Positions 52,186 through 60,312 of a stretch of DNA of 64,000 bases are shown here, in pieces. Within the stretch, counting starts at the first letter, position 1. The number at the start of each line of letters is the position of its first letter. The DNA comes from DATJLY01 sp035518375. GTDB taxonomy: Bacteria; Pseudomonadota; Alphaproteobacteria; ATCC43930; CGMCC-115725. The DNA lies in contig DATIXQ010000040.1 in assembly GCA_035518375.1 (NCBI GenBank), forward strand, positions 34,942 through 98,941. The letters run 5' to 3'. Below the pieces are notes generated by a model. The model was not told the origin of the DNA, made no database searches, and worked only from the letters and a program-made list of their open reading frames with translations. Position numbers and translations under genes: made by a program.

Positions 52186-53436
52186 ATGGCGATCCAGCAG
52201 AACAAAGACCACATCCAGACGACGCATATCGGCAGCTTGCCGCGCCCGCATGCGATCCTCGACCTGATGAAGGCGAGGCTCACGGGCCAGCCCTATGACC
52301 AGCGCCTCTTCGACGAGACGGTGACGCGGGCGGTCGCCGACATGGTGAGACAGCAGGTCGCATGCGGCATCGAGATCGTCTCCGACGGCGAGATGTCGAA
52401 GTCGGGCTTCTTCACTTATATCCGCGACCGCCTCGAAGGCTTTGAGCAGCGGCCCAATCAGAAGCTGCAGCTGTTCGAGAAAGAGGTGGCGGCGTTTCCG
52501 GAGTACTACGCGCAGTATTTCAAGGAAGCGATGATGGGTCCGGCGCTTGCGCCGATCGCGCCCGTGGTCTGCGTCGGTCCGATCAAGTACCGCGGCGACA
52601 AGCTCGTAGAGACCGACATCGCGAATTTGAAGGCGGCGGCGCTCGCCAACAACATTCCCGAGGAGCATGTTTTCATGCCGGCCTCGGCCGCCTCGGGCGT
52701 CGGCGTCAACGAGTACTACAATTCCGACGAGGATTATTTCTTCGCGCTCGCGGGCGAGCTCGCGAAGGAATACCGCGCCATCATCAATGCGGGCTTCATC
52801 CTGCAGGTGGACGACCCATTCCTGCCCGACATCTTCGTCGAGCCGCGCCTTGACGAGAAAGAGATGAAGCGCCGTGCCGAGATCTATGTCGAGGCGACCA
52901 ATTCGGCACTGAAAGGCATCCCGGCCGAGCGCGTACGCTTCCACACCTGTTACGGCATCAACGAGGGGCCGCGCATCCACGAGGCGGCGCTGTCGCAAAT
53001 CATCCGCTACGTGCTGAAGGTGAAGGCGGGGCAGGTGAGCTTCGAGTGCGCCAACCCGCGCCATGAGCACGAGTACCACGTGTTCGAGAACATCAAAATT
53101 CGGGACGGGCTCGTGCTGTGCCCAGGTGTCATCACGCATGCGAGCAACATCGTCGAGCATCCCGAATTGATCGCCGAGCGGCTCATGCGCTTTGCCAAGA
53201 TCGTCGGGCGCGAGAACGTGATGGCGGGCGCGGATTGCGGCTTCTCCTCGCAGGCGCTCTACCGCACCGAGGTCCATCCGACTGTGGTGTGGGAGAAATT
53301 CCGCGCCATGCGCGCGGGCGCCGATATTGCGACGAAGCGGCTTTGGCCCCGGGCGAAGGCGAAACCGGCGGCGAAGAAGCGGCCCGTGCGCCGGGCGGCC
53401 GCTCCCAAACGCAAGAAGGCAGGAGGGCGGCGATGA
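52186..53436 (+). CDS. Methionine-synthase-II-like protein with basic C-terminal tail
   Basis: A 416-residue MetE-core protein paralogous to the one at 38666. The zinc ligands are intact: His253 and Cys255 (HTCYG), Glu287 (SFECANPRHEHEYHVF) and Cys351 (ADCGFSS). The opening is QTTHIGSLPRPHAILDLM. It carries a Lys/Arg/Ala-rich tail of about 27 residues at the end (KPAAKKRPVRRAAAPKRKK) that the paralogue lacks. It follows the UbiD-family gene by 27 bases. Its stop overlaps the ATG of a remnant binding-protein frame (ATGA at 53433-53436), the same join as in the first pair. Substrate unknown. Confidence 0.75.
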   Translation: MAIQQNKDHIQTTHIGSLPRPHAILDLMKARLTGQPYDQRLFDETVTRAVADMVRQQVACGIEIVSDGEMSKSGFFTYIRDRLEGFEQRPNQKLQLFEKEVAAFPEYYAQYFKEAMMGPALAPIAPVVCVGPIKYRGDKLVETDIANLKAAALANNIPEEHVFMPASAASGVGVNEYYNSDEDYFFALAGELAKEYRAIINAGFILQVDDPFLPDIFVEPRLDEKEMKRRAEIYVEATNSALKGIPAERVRFHTCYGINEGPRIHEAALSQIIRYVLKVKAGQVSFECANPRHEHEYHVFENIKIRDGLVLCPGVITHASNIVEHPELIAERLMRFAKIVGRENVMAGADCGFSSQALYRTEVHPTVVWEKFRAMRAGADIATKRLWPRAKAKPAAKKRPVRRAAAPKRKKAGGRR

Positions 53437-53570
53437 GCCGCGCATTCCGGCGGCCTCGAAATACAGCGGGCTCTCGGCTCTCCTCGCACGGCCTCGTCAA
53501 GGGCGAATTCGCGCCCGAATCGGTGATCGATATGCGTTATGCCGTACCTTTGCCTGAGCCACGCTGCTAG
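53433..53570 (+). pseudogene. C-terminal remnant of a substrate-binding protein
   Basis: A 45-residue frame. Residues 19-45 (HGLVKGEFAPESVIDMRYAV then PLPEPRC) align with the end of the binding protein at 44285 (QGLLKGEADPVKIVDARYVV then PLPRP): G-L-x-K-G-E, then V/I-D-x-R-Y-x-V-P-L-P at the same spacing. Everything before it (signal peptide, both lobes) is gone. The ATG overlaps the stop of the MetE-like gene exactly as the intact binding protein does at 39856. I interpret it as an internal deletion that kept the start junction and the last codons. Confidence 0.65.
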
Positions 53571-53604
53571 TGGTAGAATTGCCCCGACGCTTCTGGAGGA
53601 CCGC

Positions 53605-54123
53605 ATGCCGGACACCCTGCAAAATCCGACGCTCGAACAGTTCGCCGCGGATTGCCACCGCATCCTCGCCAAGGAGCCGGGCCCGGCTGGCCGGGCCAAG
53701 GTTTGCGCGCTCCTCGAGGACGTGCTCAAGGACCGCGCCTTTGTCGAGCGCTATCTCAGCAACGAGACAGCCGAGCGGAAGATCATCTACGAAGATCCGG
53801 AGCTCGGCTTCTGCATCCTCGCGCATCATTACGAAGGTGCCCGCACGTCGAATCCGCACGATCACGGGCCCTATTGGGCGATCTACGGTCAGGCGATGGG
53901 CGAGACCATCATGAGCGATTTCGCGCTCATCGAACCCGCCGCCGAGGGCAAGCGCGGCAAGGTGCGCTTCGTGCGCAGCTACTCGCTGAAGCCCGGCATG
54001 GCGCACGTCTATAACGAGGGCGACTTGCACGCGCCGAAGCGCGAGGCGTCGACGAAGCTCATCCGCATCGAGGGCAAGAACCTCGATAAGATCCGTCGCT
54101 TCGGCTACGAGCTGGTGCAGTAG
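53605..54123 (+). CDS. Cupin-like protein (cysteine-dioxygenase-like fold)
   Basis: A 172-residue protein starting at the ATG at 53605 (MPDTLQNPTLEQFAADC) behind CTGGAGGA. A cupin-like metal site is suggested by NPHDHGPYWAIYGQAMGET (two His and a Glu) and a later HVYNEGDLHAP. The arrangement is close to single-domain cupins related to cysteine dioxygenases or gentisate-type enzymes. The reaction is not known. It is the last + strand gene before the leftward decarboxylase/molybdenum operon. Confidence 0.6.
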   Translation: MPDTLQNPTLEQFAADCHRILAKEPGPAGRAKVCALLEDVLKDRAFVERYLSNETAERKIIYEDPELGFCILAHHYEGARTSNPHDHGPYWAIYGQAMGETIMSDFALIEPAAEGKRGKVRFVRSYSLKPGMAHVYNEGDLHAPKREASTKLIRIEGKNLDKIRRFGYELVQ

Positions 54124-54157
54124 CTCATCATCTTCGCGGTGGCGTCGCGTTAGTCGT

Positions 54158-54244
54158 CGTCATGGCCGGGCTTGTCCCGGCCATCCACGGGTGTTTTCGG
54201 CAACAATGAACACGTGGATGCCCGGCACGGAGGCCGGCATGACG
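54158..54244. repeat. Dispersed palindromic intergenic repeat
   Basis: Left arm CGTCATGGCCGGGC...CATCCACG (54158-54189) and right arm CGTGGATGCCCGGC...GCATGACG (54213-54244) are near-perfect complements around a 23-base loop. This looks like the multi-copy palindromes of alphaproteobacterial genomes. It stands between converging genes (ends at 54123 and 54273) and may act as a bidirectional terminator. Nothing else is seen in 54124-54272. Confidence 0.65.
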
Positions 54245-54272
54245 GGAGAGCTACGAGCTGGTTGAGAAGTAG

Positions 54273-54836
54273 CTACAGGCCGAGCGCGCGCTTGAAGCGC
54301 GCCTTGATCGCCGCTCCGTCCTTCTCCGGCATCACCCGTGGGTAGTCCTTCGCTTCGACCCGGACGCGCGCGAAGAGCGTCTCGTTGGCGCCGCGGACGA
54401 GCGGCTCAAGCCGCGCGAGCCCCGCCTCGTCGGCGATGTCGAGCGCGAGCGGGATGCCGCAGCCCTTGGCGACCGCGGCGAGGTCGGTCACGCGCGCGGT
54501 GTGGCTCTCCTGCATGCCGGTCTCGCCGAAGGCGCCGTTGTCGAGCACGACGATGGCGAGGTTCGCCGGACGCTGCACCGCGATCGTCGCCAGCGCGCCC
54601 ATCCCCATCAGCATCTCCCCGTCGCCGGTGACGACGAGGACACGCCGCTCCGGCCGCGCGAGCGCGAGGCCCAGCCCGATCATCGCGGCGCCTCCCATCG
54701 CGCCCCAGAGATAAAGATTGCGCGGGTCGTCGCCGGCGGCGGCCACATCCCAGGTGGGCGAGCCGAGCCCGCACACGACAAGAAGATCGCCGCGCCTGGC
54801 GAGCAGTGTCTTGACGACTGCGCGGCGGTCGAGCAT
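54273..54836 (-). CDS. ThDP-dependent decarboxylase, C-terminal (cofactor-binding) subunit
   Basis: A 187-residue protein equal to the thiamine-diphosphate-binding C-terminal domain of pyruvate-decarboxylase-like enzymes. The ThDP/Mg motif is present: Gly71-Asp72-Gly73 in VVTGDGEMLMGMGALAT to Asn100 in IVVLDNGAFGETGMQESH. It matches ComE-type (sulfopyruvate decarboxylase beta) and the C-terminal half of phosphonopyruvate decarboxylase. The partner subunit is encoded just upstream on the same strand (gap 7 bases). Decarboxylation of a 2-oxo acid such as sulfo- or phosphonopyruvate or benzoylformate is possible; the substrate is not determined. Start ATG at 54834-54836. Confidence 0.78.
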   Translation of the reverse strand: MLDRRAVVKTLLARRGDLLVVCGLGSPTWDVAAAGDDPRNLYLWGAMGGAAMIGLGLALARPERRVLVVTGDGEMLMGMGALATIAVQRPANLAIVVLDNGAFGETGMQESHTARVTDLAAVAKGCGIPLALDIADEAGLARLEPLVRGANETLFARVRVEAKDYPRVMPEKDGAAIKARFKRALGL

Positions 54837-54843
54837 CGCGAGC

Positions 54844-55362
54844 TCACCAGCGCTTGGCGCCGATGAGGCGCTGCGAGAAAAGGACCGCCGCCGCGCGCTC
54901 TTCGCCGAACGCCCGCGCAAGCGAGGCCGCGACCAGGTCCGCCGCCTCTTCCGGCGTGTCGGCACGCGCGACATCCACGTCCATGAGGCGGAGCGCCGGC
55001 GCGGTCGCTTGGCTCATTGGTACCTGCCAGTGATTGAACTCGCCTTCCTCGCCGCGCATGGTGACGAGCATGAGCAGCGGAAAGCGCCCGTTCTGCATAA
55101 GCGTCAGCATGTTGATGCAGTTGCCGACGCCGCTCGACTGCAGCAGCAGGCACGCGCGCGCGCCGCCGAGCCACGCGCCCGCGGCAAGCGCCACGCCTTC
55201 CTCCTCGGTCGTGAGCACGATGTCGCGGACCGCAGCATCGGCGCGGGCGAGTTCGATCAGCCGTGCGTGCCCCGCGTCAGGCACATAGGCGACCTGGCTG
55301 ATGCCGCCCGTCTTGAGCGCGGCGAAGACGCGCGCCGGCCAATCGTCCGCCGCCGTACTCAC
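54844..55362 (-). CDS. ThDP-dependent decarboxylase, N-terminal (PYR) subunit
   Basis: A 172-residue PYR-domain subunit, like ComD (sulfopyruvate decarboxylase alpha). The N-terminal fold opens WPARVFAALKTGGISQVAYVPD. The catalytic Glu (around residue 55, TTEEEGVALAAGAWLGG) activates ThDP. LLLQSSGVGNCINMLTLM and FPLLMLVTMRGEEGEFNHWQ are typical. Its ATG overlaps the stop of the molybdenum-hydroxylase gene by 4 bases (55359-55362). The pair with the gene at 54273 gives one split enzyme, a two-subunit format known for ComDE. Confidence 0.78.
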   Translation of the reverse strand: MSTAADDWPARVFAALKTGGISQVAYVPDAGHARLIELARADAAVRDIVLTTEEEGVALAAGAWLGGARACLLLQSSGVGNCINMLTLMQNGRFPLLMLVTMRGEEGEFNHWQVPMSQATAPALRLMDVDVARADTPEEAADLVAASLARAFGEERAAAVLFSQRLIGAKRW

Positions 55363-57638
55363 AGGCTTTCGCCGCGCTTCTGCGCAAGCGCGCGGTAGAC
55401 CGCTTCCGCCGTCAGCGGCAGCTCCATGAGCCGCACGCCCACCGCGTCCTCGATCGCATTGGCGATCGCTGGCGACACGGCGAACGTCGCGGTCTCGCCC
55501 ACGCCCTTGGCGCCGAATGGGCCCGAGGCTTCGGCCGCATCGACGGCGAGGTTCTCCATTTCGCGCGGCAGGTCCAAAAGACCCGGGATCTTGTAGTCGG
55601 CGAGCGAATTGTTGGTGAGCTGCCCGCCGTCGAAGCGCATCTCCTCCGAGACGGTGAATCCCAGCTGCATGATGGCGCCGCCGGAAAGCTGCGTCTCGAC
55701 GATCCTCGGATTGATCGGCGTGCCGGCGTCCGCGACATTGACGAGGCGCAGCACGCGAAAATGACCGGTATCGGTATCGACCTCGACCTCGGCGCCCGTC
55801 GCGCCGATCATCCAGAAGGGCGCGACGTTGTCGGTCAGCCCCGTGTCGTGGTCGGGCGACTTGTAGCTCGGCACAAAGCTGCCGAAGCCCACGATATTGC
55901 CGGCCTGCATGCCGTATTTGCGGCGGAAGAGCTCGGTCACGGGCACGTTGCTGCCCGGCGGTAGGCCAAGCTCGGCGGCGAGCGCCGTGATCTTGCCGTT
56001 CACCTCTTCGGCCGCGAGCCGCACGGCATGGCCCATGTGGTAGGTCGAGCGCGAGCCGAGCGTGCCCATGTCGTAAGGCGTCACGTCAGTGTCGGGATGG
56101 ACAACGCGCACGTTCTCGGCCGCGAGGTCGAGCACTTCGCCCACGATCTGCGCCATCGCCGTGTCCGAGCCTTGGCCCATGTCGACCGTGCCGCAATAAA
56201 GCGCGGCGCTGCCGTCGGCATAGAGGTTGACGATGGCGGTTGAGGTGGTGGGCGCGATCGAGGCCTTGAAGCCGATGGCGATGCCGCGCCCGCGCCTGAG
56301 GCTGCCGTCGCCGTGCGCGTAGGGCCGCCCGAGCCCCATGCGCGCCGCGACCGTCTCGAGCACCTGCTCCATCGCCGCGCCCGTCATGCGCGTGCCGGTC
56401 GCCTGCACGCCGCCTTCGCGCAGCATGTTCCGGCGGCGGAACTCGAGCGGGTCGAGCCTGAGCGCGCGGGCGATCATGTCGCTCTGGCTCTCGTACGCCC
56501 AGCAAAGTTGCGGCACGCCGAAGCCGCGGAGCGCGCCCGCGGGCGGGCGGTTGGTGTAGACGGCATAGGAATCGAGCATGAGGTTCGGGATGTCATAGGG
56601 CCCGGCCGCGGTGAAGCCCGATTTCTGCGTCACGCGCGGACCCACGTCGGCATAGGCGCCGCCATTCCACCACACCTCGCATTTGCGGGCAGTGATTTGG
56701 CCGTCCTTCGTCACTGCGGTTTTGATCCGCGTCGTCGCGGGATGCTTCGTGATGGTGAAGAACTGCTCGTCCATGCCGAGCGAGATCTTCACGGGCCGGC
56801 GCGCGATGAGCGACAGCGCGGCAACCAGCGCCTCGAGCTTGATATAGAGCTTCGCGCCGAAGCCGCCGCCGAGATAGGCCGTCTTGATGCGTACGCGGTT
56901 CTCGGGCCAGCCGAGGAGCCGCGCGATCTCGATGCGCACGAACGACGGGCCTTGCGAGGCGGTGTGGATCGTGATGCGGTCATCCTCCGCGTCTGCCACC
57001 GCGACGAACGGTTCGAGCGGCGTGTGCATCACTTGCTGCGTACGGAAAGTGTGCTCGAACACGTGGTCCGCGGTCGCGAACGCGGCATCGACATCGCCGC
57101 GCCGCAGGCGGAAATCGAGCGCGATGTTGGTGTCGCGCTTGCCGTCGAGGTGTTTCAGATCGGGGAACGTGCCGGCGGGCTTCAGTACCTCATGCACGAT
57201 CGCTTGCGAAGTCGCGGCTTCGACCTCGTCATAGACGGCCGGCAGGTCTTCGTACTCCGCCGCGATGTGCGACAGCGCTTCTTCCGCGACGTGCGGGTCC
57301 TCGGCGAGCACAACGGCGACCGGCTCGCCGGCGAAGCGCACCTTGCCGTCGGCGAGGATCGGCTGGTCGTGGAAGGCCGGGCCGTAATAGGGATTGGGGA
57401 TGATTTTTTTCACATCGTCGATCGTGACGACGCGGTGGACGCCTGCGAGCGCCGCGGCCGCGCGCGTATCGACCCTGACGATGCGTGCGTGCGGCCGTGA
57501 GCTGCGGAAGATCTTGCCCCACAGCATGCCGGGAAGCTGCAGGTGGTGGATATATTCCGCCTGGCCCGTAACCTTCTCCCGCCCTTCAAGGCGCGGGAGC
57601 GAGCGGCCGACCTGTCCGCGCGGCATCACCTTCGCCAT
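55359..57638 (-). CDS. Xanthine dehydrogenase-family molybdopterin-binding subunit
   Basis: A 759-residue large subunit of the molybdenum hydroxylase (XDH/CO dehydrogenase) family. It opens GRSLPRLEGREKVTGQAEYIHHLQLPGMLWGK, and carries YLGGGFGAKLYIKLEALVAALS, RGFGVPQLCWAYESQSD and TVDMGQGSDTAMAQI. The active-site Glu715 is in GVGETATF. Such enzymes hydroxylate heteroaromatic or aldehyde carbons with water. The usual companion [2Fe-2S] (small) and FAD (medium) subunits are not adjacent. Start at 57638 is preceded by GGGAGG. It heads a leftward operon with the two ThDP subunits, and is divergent from the flavoprotein gene at 57742. Confidence 0.85.
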   Translation of the reverse strand: MAKVMPRGQVGRSLPRLEGREKVTGQAEYIHHLQLPGMLWGKIFRSSRPHARIVRVDTRAAAALAGVHRVVTIDDVKKIIPNPYYGPAFHDQPILADGKVRFAGEPVAVVLAEDPHVAEEALSHIAAEYEDLPAVYDEVEAATSQAIVHEVLKPAGTFPDLKHLDGKRDTNIALDFRLRRGDVDAAFATADHVFEHTFRTQQVMHTPLEPFVAVADAEDDRITIHTASQGPSFVRIEIARLLGWPENRVRIKTAYLGGGFGAKLYIKLEALVAALSLIARRPVKISLGMDEQFFTITKHPATTRIKTAVTKDGQITARKCEVWWNGGAYADVGPRVTQKSGFTAAGPYDIPNLMLDSYAVYTNRPPAGALRGFGVPQLCWAYESQSDMIARALRLDPLEFRRRNMLREGGVQATGTRMTGAAMEQVLETVAARMGLGRPYAHGDGSLRRGRGIAIGFKASIAPTTSTAIVNLYADGSAALYCGTVDMGQGSDTAMAQIVGEVLDLAAENVRVVHPDTDVTPYDMGTLGSRSTYHMGHAVRLAAEEVNGKITALAAELGLPPGSNVPVTELFRRKYGMQAGNIVGFGSFVPSYKSPDHDTGLTDNVAPFWMIGATGAEVEVDTDTGHFRVLRLVNVADAGTPINPRIVETQLSGGAIMQLGFTVSEEMRFDGGQLTNNSLADYKIPGLLDLPREMENLAVDAAEASGPFGAKGVGETATFAVSPAIANAIEDAVGVRLMELPLTAEAVYRALAQKRGESL

Positions 57639-57741
57639 CGCGCGGCCTCCCTCGTCCGCCCGTCGTCGTGCTCGCGGGAAATCATCGTCCGTGTGTTTCC
57701 TCGGCGCGATGAGTATATACGGGCTCGGAGTTGAGGCAATC

Positions 57742-59439
57742 GTGGCACTGGGCGAGATCACGCGGCTTTCGGCGGACGTGCTGGTGATCGGCGCGGGCGC
57801 GGCCGGCATGTCGGCGGCGATCGCGGCCGACGAGGCGGGCTCGTCCGTGCTCCTCGTCGATCGCAGCCTCATCGGCCGCGGCGGCGCCACCGTGATGGCG
57901 CAGATGACGGTCGCCGTCGCCTTGGGCGAGGAGGTGCCCGACCGTTGGGAGAATCACCTCGCCGACACGCTGGCCGCGGGCCGCGGCCTGTGCGATGAAG
58001 GGCTTGCGGCGCTCCTCTGCGAGAACGGGCCCGACGAGATCCGCCGCATGGAGAGCTGGCATGTCGGCTGGGCCCGCCACCCCGACGGCCGCATCCGCCA
58101 GGCGCATGCGCCGGGCCACGACCGGCCGCGCTGCTGCTACGTCGATTTCCTTTCGACCGGGCCCGCCGTCTCGCGCACGCTCCGCGCCCAGGTGCAGCGG
58201 CACGCGAAGATCCGCCGCGTCGGCGATCTCTGCATCACCGATCTCGCCGTGGTCGATGGCGTTGCCTCGGGCGCCGTGGGCTTTGCGGTAAGCGACGGCC
58301 GCAAGGTCGCGATCGCGGCCAAGACCGTGATCGTCGCGACCGGCGGCTTGACGCGGCTCTACCGCCGCAACAGCGCGTCGCAGAACATGGGCGGCGACGG
58401 CTATGCGCTGGCGCTCCGCGCCGGCGCGCGGCTTCGCGACATGGAGTTCGTACAATTCTTCCCGATCGGCCATCTGGCGCCGCGCCTCATCGGCATGGAT
58501 CCGATCATGTGGGACCCGTTCCGCTACAAGCTCGGCGGGCGGCTCCTCAATGCGGACGGGCGCGAGTTCATCGACGCTTACGGCGTCAGCGAGGATGGCA
58601 CCTACAAGGCAACGCGCGATCTCGCGACATACGCGATCCTGAAGGAGGTCGAGGCCGGGCGCGGCTCGCCCGCGGGCGGCGTCTATCTCTCGTTCCGCCA
58701 CGTGCCTCCCGACAAATTGCGCGATGCGTTCGGGCCGGTGATCGACCGGCTCGCCAGGAACGGCATCGATCTCGCCTCGGGCGATGTCGAGGTGGCGCCC
58801 ATCGCGCACTACCACATGGGCGGCGTGCGTGTGTCGGATACGCTCGAGACCGATGTCCCGAACCTTTTTGCCGCGGGCGAGGCGGTGGGCGGCGCCAATG
58901 GCGCCAACCGCCTCTCCGGCAACGCCATCACCGAGGCGCTGGTGTTCGGCCGCCATGCCGGCTTTGCCGCGGCGGCGCGCGCGAAGATCATTGCCGCGAG
59001 CCCGTGGCGGGACGATGCCGCCGCCGCTTCCTTCGCGCTCCTCGCCGAGGAAGAGCGTGGCGATGCCAACTGCGCCGCCCTCATCGTCGCGTTGCAGGAC
59101 GCGATGGCGCGCGATGTCGGCCCCTTCCGCACCGCGGCGAGGCTTGGCCGTGCGCTTACCGAGATCACGCGAATCAGGCGCGCCATGGGCGCGGCGCCAC
59201 CGCCAGTGCAAGGCCCGTTCGACACGCACCGGCTCGACTGGTTCGACCTGCGCAACATTGTGCTGGTCGCCGAGGCCGTGGCCGCTGCGGCGCAGCGTCG
59301 CCGTGAGAGCCGGGGCGCGCATCAGCGCGACGATTTCCCGGCGCCGGACGAGGCTTGGGCGAAAAGCCAGGTGATCACGTTCGACGGCGAACACCTTGCC
59401 TTCGATGGTGAGCGTGCGATCGCCGAGGCCGTGCCGTGA
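57742..59439 (+). CDS. Fumarate-reductase/succinate-dehydrogenase-like flavoprotein
   Basis: A 565-residue FAD protein of the fumarate reductase / L-aspartate oxidase family. FAD is bound by VLVIGAGAAGMSAAIAADEAG. Later signatures are HDRPRCCYVDFLSTGPAVSR, a substrate-type HYHMGGVRVSD and GEAVGGANGANRLSGNAITEA. The GTG at 57742 is preferred because TTGAGG stands 5 bases upstream; an ATG at 57709 gives 11 more residues. A [2Fe-2S] protein is joined by GTGA overlap (59436). It begins the + strand operon. Probably reduces or oxidises an unsaturated acid; substrate unknown. Confidence 0.8.
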   Translation: MALGEITRLSADVLVIGAGAAGMSAAIAADEAGSSVLLVDRSLIGRGGATVMAQMTVAVALGEEVPDRWENHLADTLAAGRGLCDEGLAALLCENGPDEIRRMESWHVGWARHPDGRIRQAHAPGHDRPRCCYVDFLSTGPAVSRTLRAQVQRHAKIRRVGDLCITDLAVVDGVASGAVGFAVSDGRKVAIAAKTVIVATGGLTRLYRRNSASQNMGGDGYALALRAGARLRDMEFVQFFPIGHLAPRLIGMDPIMWDPFRYKLGGRLLNADGREFIDAYGVSEDGTYKATRDLATYAILKEVEAGRGSPAGGVYLSFRHVPPDKLRDAFGPVIDRLARNGIDLASGDVEVAPIAHYHMGGVRVSDTLETDVPNLFAAGEAVGGANGANRLSGNAITEALVFGRHAGFAAAARAKIIAASPWRDDAAAASFALLAEEERGDANCAALIVALQDAMARDVGPFRTAARLGRALTEITRIRRAMGAAPPPVQGPFDTHRLDWFDLRNIVLVAEAVAAAAQRRRESRGAHQRDDFPAPDEAWAKSQVITFDGEHLAFDGERAIAEAVP

Positions 59440-59750
59440 GCCTCATGGCCGCGCTCGTCATTCGCCGCGGCGAGGCGTGGCAGCGCTTCGAGGTCGAATT
59501 CGAGCGCGGTCAATCCGTGCTCGACGGGCTCCACCGCATCCGCGCCGAGCAGGATCCGACGCTCGCCTTCCGCTATTCCTGCATCAATGCGAATGCCTGC
59601 AAGGAATGCATGATCGAGCTCGACGGCAAAGTCGTCTATGCCTGCACGGCGCGGCTCGAGCCGCGCGAGATGCGGCTTCAGCCCTTGTCGAACAAGGCGC
59701 TGTTGCGCGACCTCGCGACTGAGATCGCGCCGCCCGACGAACGGCTGTAG
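59436..59750 (+). CDS. Minimal [2Fe-2S] fumarate-reductase-type iron-sulfur protein
   Basis: A 104-residue protein with the plant-type ferredoxin domain that begins FrdB/SdhB subunits. It has DPTLAFRYSCINANACKECM and four cysteines, Cys49, Cys55, Cys58 and Cys70. The first spacing is C-x5-C rather than the common C-x4-C. The second half of FrdB, with its 4Fe-4S and 3Fe-4S clusters, is absent. The GTG start overlaps the flavoprotein stop (GTGA at 59436-59439); an ATG at 59445 is an alternative. It likely carries electrons between the flavoprotein and a soluble donor, not a quinone. Confidence 0.7.
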   Translation: MSLMAALVIRRGEAWQRFEVEFERGQSVLDGLHRIRAEQDPTLAFRYSCINANACKECMIELDGKVVYACTARLEPREMRLQPLSNKALLRDLATEIAPPDERL

Positions 59751-59781
59751 AATAAGCTCACGCACAAGCTGGAGATCGCCG

Positions 59782-60312
59782 ATGGCCGTCGCCCGTCACG
59801 CCATGCCGCCCGAGGTGGCGAAGCTTTCCCTGGAGGAGATCGCCGAGCGCTATATCGGCCGTTTCCGCGACAAGGTGCCGGATTGGGCCGCGTTCGAGGA
59901 CGCGAAGATCGAAGGCTATCGCCGCGCGCAACACCGCTTCATCGGCGCCGGCGGCTCGGGCAAGCACGACGATCCGACGACGATCCCACCGCGCGGCTTC
60001 ACGCTGAGCATCATCTTCTGCCCGCCGGGCCAGGGCAACGCCGCGCACACGCACGAGGTCGAGGAAGTGTTCTTCGTCTTGCAAGGCTATCTCGACGTCT
60101 TCATCGAGGACGAAGGCGGGCGGCGCCTCACGCGGCGCCTCGGGCCGTGGGAATGCATCGCCTGTCCCCCGGGCGTGATCCACGGCTTCCAGAACGACAG
60201 TCTCGAGCCCGTATATTTCCAGGTCATGCTCGGCCGCGGCCGCCCCGAGGCCATGGGCTATGCCGACGACAAGCTCTACAGCCGGCGCGAGGAGCACCTG
60301 AAATCGGCGTGA
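59782..60312 (+). CDS. Cupin-domain protein
   Basis: A 176-residue protein with a clear cupin metal motif (HTHEVEEVFFVLQGYLDVFIE) and a second motif (GVIHGFQNDSLEP). The N-terminal 60 residues are helical (MPPEVAKLSLEEIAERYIGR). It resembles cupins near aromatic-ring cleavage genes. Reaction unknown. The start at 59782 has CTGGAGA upstream. Its stop overlaps the EF-hand lipoprotein start (GTGA). Confidence 0.7.
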   Translation: MAVARHAMPPEVAKLSLEEIAERYIGRFRDKVPDWAAFEDAKIEGYRRAQHRFIGAGGSGKHDDPTTIPPRGFTLSIIFCPPGQGNAAHTHEVEEVFFVLQGYLDVFIEDEGGRRLTRRLGPWECIACPPGVIHGFQNDSLEPVYFQVMLGRGRPEAMGYADDKLYSRREEHLKSA

